Assembly: GCA_015068545.1 (NCBI GenBank)
Contig: SVKH01000104.1
Coordinates: 1 to 5,375 of the forward strand
DNA: 5,375 bases
Origin: Oscillospiraceae bacterium
Lineage (GTDB): Bacteria > Bacillota > Clostridia > UBA1381
Reading direction: 5' to 3'
Each line of letters starts with the position of its first letter. The stretch's first letter is position 1. The notes below the pieces were generated by a model. It was not told the DNA's origin and made no database searches. It saw nothing but the letters and a program-made list of their open reading frames with translations. Of this stretch, positions 1 through 4,799 are shown piece by piece. A program made the position numbers and the translations under genes.

Positions 1-1
1 G

Positions 2-190
2 TATAAATAAGCTGTTATCAACCGATGGAATATCTCTTGAAAGAGGATCTTTCATATATTCAACATCAGGATTGAAGTCAGGTTTTACTGATTGATAAAT
101 CCTATTTCGGGCGTTGAATTCAGCTTCAGAATAAGTTATTTTGCCTGATTTATAATCTTCAATTACAGGAGCAATAATAACTCTGACTTT
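2..190 (-). pseudogene. Downstream (-1 frame) continuation of the small exported protein, incomplete at window edge
   Basis: The minus-strand frame one base back from the upstream reading frame is open for 63 codons, from the A run at 188-191 to the left edge, and would continue outside the window. It has no plausible start codon or ribosome binding site near its beginning; the first ATG is about 46 codons in. It contains the segment SGKITYSEAEF..NRIYQ..KPDF. This matches the pattern SGYSYGELVDI..NAIWQ..RPDF in the upstream frame, so it is best read as the C-terminal part of the same protein, split by a one-base indel. The joined protein would have at least about 176 residues. A sequencing error, a true frameshift mutation or ribosomal slippage on A-AAG could all explain the break; I favour the first two. 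Function unknown. Confidence 0.6.
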
Positions 191-528
191 TCAAGATTAT
201 CTTTGTAAAAGTCAGGTCGCAGATACATATCCCGATATTGCCATATTGCATTATTGGCTATATCCACAAGCTCACCGTAACTATAACCGCTTGTCTGTCT
301 GTTTAGCCAAGCATTGAAGAATATACGATTAGATTTTGCTCTTGCATCGGCATATCCCAATCCGTTCTGTACCTCTGTTAAAATATCACCTATAAAACTT
401 TCAACAATGGCTATCGCTCCGTTTATAGCATTGCAGGGTGCCGATTCTCTCGGAACAGGAGCAGCATTTACCGTGGCTGCACTTGCCATTATAAATATGG
501 CAATTAAAATTATTGATAATTTTTTCAT
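163..528 (-). CDS. Small exported protein of unknown function, coupled to tnpV and probably frameshifted
   Basis: This 121-residue frame begins with a clear Sec signal peptide: MKK, a hydrophobic core at residues 4-18, and a likely cleavage after A22 in TVNA/APV. There is no lipobox cysteine, so the product should be secreted or held at the surface by other means. The mature part is mostly helical in character and polar. It has two copies of a loose motif, a glycine-aromatic turn followed by a helix (residues 54-74, GYADARAKSNRIFF; residues 79-107, SGYSYGELVDI..NAIWQ..RPDF). The last residues, SELLLLL, look like out-of-frame sequence, and the adjacent -1 frame continues the motif pattern. The start ATG overlaps the tnpV stop as ATGA, and only a weak G-rich ribosome binding site (538-542) precedes it. 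Expression therefore probably depends on translational coupling. I do not recognise the family. Confidence 0.65.
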   Translation of the reverse strand: MKKLSIILIAIFIMASAATVNAAPVPRESAPCNAINGAIAIVESFIGDILTEVQNGLGYADARAKSNRIFFNAWLNRQTSGYSYGELVDIANNAIWQYRDMYLRPDFYKDNLEKSELLLLL

Positions 529-908
529 TCTTCAAAACCCCCGTATACATATTCTTTCATCATGAACTCTTCCGCACGATTGCAAATATTATTGACTTTC
601 TGTACCCACAGCATTTGATTATCTGCTTTGAGTTGGTCTGTAATCCCTTCTTGCTTTGCCATTTTGGAGATCATATCCTTTAGGGTGCTATTGCAGGTTT
701 CGTCTATCTCTGCAAGACGCTTTAACAATGTACTTTGCATAAGCATTGCAGAATACAGCCAATTATGATGCTCTTTCAAAAATGTTCTCCTTAAACTCCC
801 GTACTTTCCGATTTGGTATTCCGTTTCTTCGGGTAGTGCTAAATTTGGAATGTAGTAATCTACTTGTCTTACATACTCAATTCCGTTTTTGATGATTTTG
901 TCTTTCAT
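525..908 (-). CDS. tnpV: TnpV-family transposon-encoded protein
   Basis: This is a 127-residue protein resembling the TnpV family, small proteins carried by clostridial transposons and integrative elements; their biochemical role is unknown. The visible family pattern is NGIEY.R..DYYIPNL.LPE near the N-terminus, then IGKYG.LRR.FLKEH, a helical middle with LAEIDETCN, and a C-terminal W.Q..N.....AEE....E.VYG. Length fits the family. The longer frame from 959 is possible, but I chose the ATG at 906-908 because AAAGGAGGGAG lies just upstream of it and because the family homology starts there (MKDKIIKNGIEY). The stop TGA overlaps the start of the exported-protein gene as ATGA, implying one transcript and coupled translation. 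No recombinase or transposase is visible in the window, so any parent element must lie to the left or be decayed. Confidence 0.85.
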   Translation of the reverse strand: MKDKIIKNGIEYVRQVDYYIPNLALPEETEYQIGKYGSLRRTFLKEHHNWLYSAMLMQSTLLKRLAEIDETCNSTLKDMISKMAKQEGITDQLKADNQMLWVQKVNNICNRAEEFMMKEYVYGGFEE

Positions 909-981
909 AGCGTAATCTCCCTCCTTTAAATTTGGTATCTTCATTTTATCAGAAGGCATTTGCTTTGACGAATGTGCGGAT

Positions 982-1023
982 AAAAAAAGAAAAGGGGAAA
1001 ACCCATTTTACTGAGTTTTCCTC
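982..1023 (-). terminator. Rho-independent terminator upstream of tnpV
   Basis: On the minus strand a 9-bp stem (1015-1023 with 994-1002, one G-U pair) with a 12-base loop is followed by TTTTCTTTTTTTA. It would stop minus-strand transcripts coming from the tRNA side before they enter tnpV. There is no recognisable gene directly ahead of it, so it may be the terminator of a gene now lost. Confidence 0.7.
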
Positions 1024-1104
1024 ATCTTCTTACCTCGCAATGCCCGTATTTCTACTTAGTGTCCTTTAGATCACTTGGCTATTGGGTGCTGATTTTCTTT
1101 TCCG
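1024..1104. other. Short orphan stretch between two minus-strand terminators
   Basis: About 80 bases lie between two terminator-like hairpins. In no frame do I find a convincing gene; all minus frames carry stops, and the short readable pieces are under 20 codons. No tRNA cloverleaf is seen. It could be the 3' remnant of a deleted gene or the edge of an inserted segment. Together with neighbouring bases this makes 909-1259 a stretch of about 350 bases without a gene. Confidence 0.4.
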
Positions 1105-1118
1105 AAGATATAATAAAA
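1105..1118. repeat. 14-base direct repeat, copy 1
   Basis: The bases AAGATATAATAAAA recur exactly at 1200-1213, 95 bases further on. Each copy forms the U-rich tail (read on the minus strand) of a hairpin. Confidence 0.6.
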
Positions 1119-1146
1119 GAGATAAAACCGGTTAAAGTTTTATCTC
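1105..1146 (-). terminator. Second minus-strand terminator downstream of tRNA-Leu
   Basis: A perfect 10-bp stem (1137-1146 with 1119-1128) with an 8-base loop is followed on the minus strand by TTTTATTATATCTT. The stem is A/U-rich, so weaker than the other two. It may back up the tRNA terminator or be left over from a former gene. Confidence 0.55.
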
Positions 1147-1199
1147 CTGAGATTTCGATATTATTGTTTTTCAAGTTTACTATTAAAATTTGGATAGTC

Positions 1200-1213
1200 A
1201 AGATATAATAAAA
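1200..1213. repeat. 14-base direct repeat, copy 2
   Basis: This is an exact copy of AAGATATAATAAAA at 1105-1118. Here it lies immediately beyond the tRNA-Leu terminator stem and supplies its U-rich tail on the minus strand. Confidence 0.6.
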
Positions 1214-1251
1214 ATCCGAACCCTTCACCGATTGGTACAAGGTTCGGATTT
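1201..1251 (-). terminator. Terminator of the tRNA-Leu gene
   Basis: An 11-bp perfect stem (1241-1251 with 1212-1222) with the GC-rich core GGTTCGG/CCGAACC begins 9 bases after the tRNA CCA end. It is followed on the minus strand by a U-rich tail. The 18-base loop holds a small inner ACC/GGT pairing. Confidence 0.85.
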
Positions 1252-1259
1252 CTACTGTT

Positions 1260-1343
1260 TGGTGCGGATGACAGGACTTGAACCTGCACATCGTAGACAC
1301 TAGATCCTAAGTCTAGCGCGTCTGCCAATTCCGCCACATCCGC
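1260..1343 (-). tRNA. tRNA-Leu (anticodon UAG)
   Basis: On the minus strand this is an 84-base tRNA including an encoded 3' CCA (1260-1262). The acceptor stem GCGGATG/CATCCGC (1337-1343 with 1264-1270) is perfect, and the discriminator base is A, as in bacterial tRNA-Leu. The D arm has GCG/CGC with a GG-containing loop. The anticodon stem CTAGA/TCTAG closes the loop CTTAGGA, giving anticodon UAG for CUN (chiefly CUA) leucine codons. A long variable region with a short stem marks it as a type II tRNA. The T arm GCAGG-TTCAAGT-CCTGT is standard. It stands alone with its own promoter and terminator. Such tRNA genes are common integration sites, but no second copy of its 3' end is visible here. 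Confidence 0.97.
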
Positions 1344-1347
1344 ATAC

Positions 1348-1364
1348 TGCCTCTCTCCAAGGCA
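1348..1364 (-). other. Hairpin in the tRNA-Leu 5' leader
   Basis: The pre-tRNA leader can fold into TGCCTT/GAGGCA (1359-1364 with 1348-1353, last pair U-G) around a 5-base loop. It starts about at the predicted transcription start and ends 4 bases before the mature 5' end. It may affect RNase P processing or 5'-end stability; this is inference only. Confidence 0.4.
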
Positions 1365-1371
1365 CTCACAT

Positions 1372-1422
1372 ATTATAGCATTGCTTTTTCGTTTTGTCAA
1401 GCACTTTTTTCAAAATATTTTA
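1372..1422 (-). promoter_or_regulatory. Very strong sigma-A promoter with UP-like element for tRNA-Leu
   Basis: On the minus strand TTGACA (1395-1400) and TATAAT (1372-1377) are both perfect consensus and are 17 bp apart. The 22 bases directly before the -35 (1401-1422), AAAATATTTT followed by an A run, match most positions of the bacterial UP element consensus, as expected for a stable-RNA promoter. The predicted start is near 1365, giving a leader of about 22 bases. Confidence 0.93.
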
Positions 1423-1441
1423 AAAATTTTTTTATGTATAT

Positions 1442-2359
1442 TTATTCAATGCTATTTTTTTCTTTTTTAACCAGCTTAGCCAATGTTTTCAAATCTACTT
1501 GCGAAACAATTATTCCAAGAAACATCAACGCACATCCTATATATCCTTTTTCCGACATAGTTTCGCCCAAAACCACAGCTCCTCCCAAAGCACTAAACAC
1601 ACACTCCGTAGAAAGAATAATTGCCGAAAGATTTGGGTTTGTGCCCTTTTGCCCTAAAATCTGACAGGTATAGGCAACACCTGTGGACATTATTCCTGTG
1701 TACAAAATCGGGATTGCGGTACTTGTGATACCATGAATTGTAATGTTTTCGGTAAACATGGCAAAAATCAAATTCCATATTCCACATACCATAAATTGCA
1801 TATGTGCAAATTTGATAGGACTTACCTCTTCCACAAATTTGTCAATTACAAGAATGTGTCCTGCCCAAAAAAATGCTCCGATAAAGACAACCACATCGCC
1901 CATATTCACTTCATCAAAGCCTTCTCCGGCACTGAGAAGAAATAGCCCGCAAACGGCTAGCACAACAGCAATCCAAGTATTCATACCCGCCTTATTTTTT
2001 AAAATAAAAAATCCTAAAATAGGCACCAAAACAGTGTAAAGTCCTGTAATAAAGCCTGCTTTACCCGCATTATGATTTATACTGATACCGTACTGTTGCA
2101 ATGCGGAAGCAATGAATAAAACTGTCCCTGCTATCAAAGATGCGAAAACTGTCTTTTTAAACTTTTCCTCGTTTTTTTCCTCACGTTCAAATATAAAAAT
2201 AATCGGGATAAGCGAAATCGATCCCAACACAAATCTAACTCCATTAAAACTAAAATTTCCCAATACTTGGGTATCTACCATAACCTGTGCGGAGAACGCA
2301 AATCCCCATACAATTGCGGCTGTGAATAAAAATATAATAGAAAATGCCTTGTTTTTCAT
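1442..2359 (-). CDS. EamA/DMT-superfamily transporter (10 TM)
   Basis: This is a 305-residue inner-membrane protein with the two-fold repeat of the drug/metabolite transporter superfamily (two EamA domains of five helices). Helix 1 carries the usual WGFAF (residues 18-22). The second repeat opens with FIGAFFWAGHILVIDKF (159-175). Near the end is the typical STECVFSALGGAVVLGE (250-266), which marks the last helix pair. Hydrophobic stretches near residues 7-27, 38-57, 71-90, 101-120, 128-145, 153-172, 185-203, 212-232, 243-265 and 271-288 fit ten helices. A charged tail, KLVKKEKNSIE, is probably cytoplasmic. The start is supported by AAAGGAG six bases upstream. Members export or import amino acids, nucleobases and other metabolites; the substrate cannot be told from sequence. 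It is divergent from the arginine operon, so an amino-acid role is possible but unproven. No GC-rich terminator follows it. Confidence 0.88.
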   Translation of the reverse strand: MKNKAFSIIFLFTAAIVWGFAFSAQVMVDTQVLGNFSFNGVRFVLGSISLIPIIFIFEREEKNEEKFKKTVFASLIAGTVLFIASALQQYGISINHNAGKAGFITGLYTVLVPILGFFILKNKAGMNTWIAVVLAVCGLFLLSAGEGFDEVNMGDVVVFIGAFFWAGHILVIDKFVEEVSPIKFAHMQFMVCGIWNLIFAMFTENITIHGITSTAIPILYTGIMSTGVAYTCQILGQKGTNPNLSAIILSTECVFSALGGAVVLGETMSEKGYIGCALMFLGIIVSQVDLKTLAKLVKKEKNSIE

Positions 2360-2392
2360 GGTTTTCTCCTTTGTTTTGAAAAATACTTTCCT

Positions 2393-2421
2393 ATTTTAAT
2401 ACAAAATTTTGAATAATTCAA
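2393..2421 (-). promoter_or_regulatory. Putative sigma-A promoter of the DMT transporter
   Basis: On the minus strand TTGAAT (2416-2421) and TAAAAT (2393-2398) are separated by 17 bp, 34 bases upstream of the start codon. The -35 is half of a perfect 13-base palindrome, TTGAATAATTCAA (2409-2421), which could be an operator or simply AT-rich chance. Confidence 0.5.
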
Positions 2422-2470
2422 CACTATATTGTAAAAAAACCTCACAAAATATCATGAATTTACTACTTAT

Positions 2471-2509
2471 TATTTATAAATATTCACAAATAGTGCATAA
2501 ATATAAAAT
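2471..2509. promoter_or_regulatory. Candidate tandem ARG boxes (ArgR/AhrC operator) upstream of argC
   Basis: Two 18-bp sites, 2471-2488 (TATTTATAAATATTCACA) and 2492-2509 (AGTGCATAAATATAAAAT), resemble the ARG box consensus WNTGAATWWWWATTCANW with about two and four mismatches. They are separated by exactly 3 bp, so their centres are 21 bp apart on one helix face. This is the known layout for hexameric ArgR binding. They lie just upstream of the argC -35. The AT-rich background makes single matches weak evidence; the spacing is the stronger point. Confidence 0.5.
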
Positions 2510-2525
2510 TACTTATATATTGTAC

Positions 2526-2554
2526 TTGACTTTTTTTCAATTATATGAGATAAT
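2526..2554 (+). promoter_or_regulatory. Sigma-A promoter of the argCJB operon
   Basis: TTGACT (2526-2531) and GATAAT (2549-2554) are each one base from consensus, with a 17-bp spacer. The predicted start is near 2561, giving an untranslated leader of about 47 bases. That is too short for a T-box or other large riboswitch. Confidence 0.8.
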
Positions 2555-2568
2555 AAACTGTATAGTTG

Positions 2569-2586
2569 TTTGCATATTTATGCAGT
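2569..2586. promoter_or_regulatory. Candidate third ARG box, a perfect dyad just after the argC start site
   Basis: TGCATA-TT-TATGCA (2571-2584) is a perfect 14-base palindrome. In the 18-base frame it fits the ARG box consensus, with only the symmetric change of A to C and T to G. It covers about +9 to +26 relative to the predicted start. Bound ArgR here could block elongation or loop to the upstream pair centred about 88 bp away. Confidence 0.6.
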
Positions 2587-2607
2587 TTATACATTTTGAG
2601 GTGAAAT

Positions 2608-3540
2608 ATGAAGAAAATTTTTGTAGATGGCAGTGCCGGCACAACCGGACTGAGAATATTTGAAAGACTGGGAAAACGTGATGATGTAGAGCTTATCACC
2701 ATAAGCGACGAGCACAGAAAAGACCTTGATTTCAGGAAAGATGCAATAGAGCGTGCAGATGCTGCATTTTTGTGTCTTCCGGACGATGCGGCGAGAGAGA
2801 TAGTTGGTACAGTAAGCTCCGATAAAGTTAAAATACTGGATACGTCCACAGCACACAGAACAAACCCTGACTGGGCATACGGCTTTCCGGAATTGTCAGC
2901 AGATTTTGCAAGTAAAATAGCCACTTCTCAAAAAATAGCTGTACCAGGCTGTCACGCAAGCGGTTTTATTGCAATAGTTTATCCTCTTATTGCATCAGGA
3001 CTTATGCCTCATGATTATCCCGTAACCTGCCATTCCATCACAGGATACTCCGGCGGCGGAAAGAAAATGATAGCGGAATATCAGGACAAAAACCGTGATG
3101 CAGAGTTTTCCTCACCAAGACAGTACGGACTTTCACAAAATCACAAACATCTTAAAGAAATGCAGGAAATCTGTTCCCTTTCTTTAAAGCCTGTTTTTTC
3201 ACCAATTGTCGCGGATTTTTACAGCGGAATGGTTGTAACCATCCCATTATTCCCTCATTTGCTTAATGGGAATCCTACACTTTCGCAAATCCACGAGATG
3301 TTCTCTCAGCATTATAAAAACAAGAAAATGGTCAACGTAATGCCAATGTCAAAAGACGGAATGCTAGGCAGTAACAATCTTTCTGGCAAAGACAGACTGG
3401 AAATTGAGATAACCGGTAATGACGAGCGAATTATAATCGCATCTCGATTTGATAATCTCGGCAAAGGCTCGTCCGGAGCCGCTATCCAGTGCATGAACAT
3501 CGCATTGGGCTTTGAAGAAGAAAAAGGACTAGACCTATAA
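2608..3540 (+). CDS. argC: N-acetyl-gamma-glutamyl-phosphate reductase, type 2 (uncommon form)
   Basis: This cytoplasmic enzyme reduces N-acetylglutamyl 5-phosphate to N-acetylglutamate 5-semialdehyde with NADPH (EC 1.2.1.38), the third step of arginine synthesis. At 310 residues it matches the short type 2 form rather than the usual form of about 345. The NADP-binding fold starts with VDGSAGTTGL (6-15). LCLPDDAARE (55-64) and DTSTAHRT (78-85) follow. The catalytic Cys115 sits in VPGCHASGF. Further family signatures are GYSGGGK (146-152), the QNHKHL histidine region (177-182) and the C-terminal DNLGKGSSGAAIQ (282-294). The start is set by GAGGTG just upstream of ATG. It is the first gene of the operon, with argJ 18 bases downstream. 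The sequence is full length, with no missing key residue. Assignment to ArgC is firm; the type 2 label rests on length and motif style. Confidence 0.95.
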   Translation: MKKIFVDGSAGTTGLRIFERLGKRDDVELITISDEHRKDLDFRKDAIERADAAFLCLPDDAAREIVGTVSSDKVKILDTSTAHRTNPDWAYGFPELSADFASKIATSQKIAVPGCHASGFIAIVYPLIASGLMPHDYPVTCHSITGYSGGGKKMIAEYQDKNRDAEFSSPRQYGLSQNHKHLKEMQEICSLSLKPVFSPIVADFYSGMVVTIPLFPHLLNGNPTLSQIHEMFSQHYKNKKMVNVMPMSKDGMLGSNNLSGKDRLEIEITGNDERIIIASRFDNLGKGSSGAAIQCMNIALGFEEEKGLDL

Positions 3541-3558
3541 AAGAAAGGAATAGGAAAT

Positions 3559-4782
3559 ATGATGAATATAAAGGAAATACAAGGAGGAGTTTGCGCAGCT
3601 AAGGGGTTCACAGCCTCCGGAATACACGCAGGCATCCGTAAAAATAAATCAAAGGCAGACCTTGCACTTATAATGTGCGATACTCTCTGTACAGCCGCAA
3701 GCTGTTATACACAAAATCTGGTAAAAGGTGCACCTATTTATGTAACTAAGAAAAATATTGAAAACGGTGTAGCTCAAGCCATAGTATGTAATAGCGGCAA
3801 TGCCAATACCTGCAACGCAGACGGAATAGAAGTTGCAGAGAAAATGTGCAATATTGTGGCAGATAATACCGACGTAAAGGCAGAAGACGTTGTGGTTGCA
3901 TCAACCGGCGTTATAGGACAACCTCTAGATGTCACACCGATAAAAAACGCAATGCCACAGCTAGTTGCATCCTTAAAGGATGATGGTAGCTCAGATGCAG
4001 CAAATGCAATTATGACTACCGACACAGTAAAGAAGGAAGTTGCTGTAGAATTTGAGCTTGGCGGTAAAGTATGCCACATGGGAGGCATTGCCAAAGGATC
4101 GGGTATGATACATCCAAACATGGCGACTATGCTGGTATTTATCACAACAGATGCTAAAATCTCAAAAGAAATGATAAAAAAGGCACTTTCAAACGACATA
4201 AAGGATACATTTAATATGATCAGCGTTGACGGAGATACCTCCACAAACGATATGGTAACCCTGCTTGCATCGGGACAATGCGAAAATGCTGAAATTACCG
4301 ATGAGAACGATGATTACGCAAGTTTTTGCAAAGCGCTTAATTATATAACTACTGCTCTTTGCCGTAAAATAGCAAAGGACGGCGAAGGAGCAACAAAGCT
4401 TCTGGAATGCAAGGTATCCGGAGCAAAGACTCTTCCTGATGCTAAAATCGTAGCAAAAAGTGTCATAACCTCTTCCCTTTTTAAAGCGGCAATGTTCGGC
4501 GCAGACGCAAACTGGGGCAGAATCCTTTGCGCAATAGGATACAGCGGTGCAAATGTAGATATTACCAAGATAGCGGTATCCCTATCCTCTCAAGCAGGCG
4601 TTATTGAAGTTTGCGAAAACGGTAGCGGCATAGAGTTTTCCGAGGATGAGGCAAAGAAGATTCTGACCGAAGACGAAATCATAATAAACATAGACCTTGG
4701 CGATGGTGAGTATGATGCAACAGCATGGGGTTGCGACCTTACCTATGATTACGTGAAAATAAACGGCGACTACCGTACATAA
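3559..4782 (+). CDS. argJ: Bifunctional glutamate N-acetyltransferase / ornithine acetyltransferase
   Basis: ArgJ moves the acetyl group from N-acetylornithine to glutamate (EC 2.3.1.35), yielding ornithine and regenerating N-acetylglutamate. Many homologues also make N-acetylglutamate from acetyl-CoA (EC 2.3.1.1). The 407-residue protein is full length. VCNSGNANTCN is at 76-86. The oxyanion-hole pair T116-G117 lies in ASTGVIG. The self-cleavage site KGSGMIHPNMATML is at 179-192, where Thr190 becomes the N-terminal nucleophile of the beta chain. A later family block is FGADANWGRI, and the chain ends in the family tail YDYVKINGDYRT. AAAGGA at 3544-3549 supports the start at 3559; a second ATG follows directly and could also be used. 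It ends with two tandem TAA stops, 17 bases before argB. Having ArgJ means the pathway is cyclic. Whether it also accepts acetyl-CoA cannot be read from sequence. Confidence 0.97.
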   Translation: MMNIKEIQGGVCAAKGFTASGIHAGIRKNKSKADLALIMCDTLCTAASCYTQNLVKGAPIYVTKKNIENGVAQAIVCNSGNANTCNADGIEVAEKMCNIVADNTDVKAEDVVVASTGVIGQPLDVTPIKNAMPQLVASLKDDGSSDAANAIMTTDTVKKEVAVEFELGGKVCHMGGIAKGSGMIHPNMATMLVFITTDAKISKEMIKKALSNDIKDTFNMISVDGDTSTNDMVTLLASGQCENAEITDENDDYASFCKALNYITTALCRKIAKDGEGATKLLECKVSGAKTLPDAKIVAKSVITSSLFKAAMFGADANWGRILCAIGYSGANVDITKIAVSLSSQAGVIEVCENGSGIEFSEDEAKKILTEDEIIINIDLGDGEYDATAWGCDLTYDYVKINGDYRT

Positions 4783-4799
4783 TAAAAAGGAGTATAAAA

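Noticed and set aside
909..959. Longer tnpV start at 959 (17 extra residues)
   Set aside because: The strong AAAGGAGGGAG lies inside this extension and points to the ATG at 906-908, where family similarity begins.
1109..1114. TATAAT on the plus strand (also at 1204-1209) as -10 promoter elements
   Set aside because: Neither has a -35 element at 16-18 bp, no plus-strand gene follows, and both are explained as terminator tails of the opposite strand.
1079..1300. 73-codon minus frame
   Set aside because: It starts inside the tRNA and runs through its terminator, with no ribosome binding site or recognisable domain.
1161..1400. 79-codon minus frame with DVAELADALDLGSS and VQVLSSAP
   Set aside because: This is the well-known false protein produced by translating a tRNA-Leu gene; it lies over the tRNA, its leader and its terminator.
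2409..2421. TTGAATAATTCAA palindrome as an ARG box
   Set aside because: The half sites are only 1 base apart instead of 4, so the geometry does not fit ArgR; it is noted only as possibly overlapping the transporter promoter.
2561..2607. T-box or arginine riboswitch in the argC leader
   Set aside because: The predicted leader is about 47 bases and has no T-box sequence or terminator.
2409..2663. 84-codon plus frame across the argC promoter region
   Set aside because: It is AT-rich low-complexity translation, overlaps the argC start in another frame, and has no ribosome binding site or family.
3242..3269. CCCATT/AATGGG hairpin inside argC
   Set aside because: It has only a 6-bp stem with a 16-base loop and no U-tail inside a conserved coding region, so it is probably chance.
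3774..4244. 156-codon minus frame inside argJ
   Set aside because: It is a shadow of argJ with a hydrophobic composition typical of antisense frames; argJ is unambiguous.
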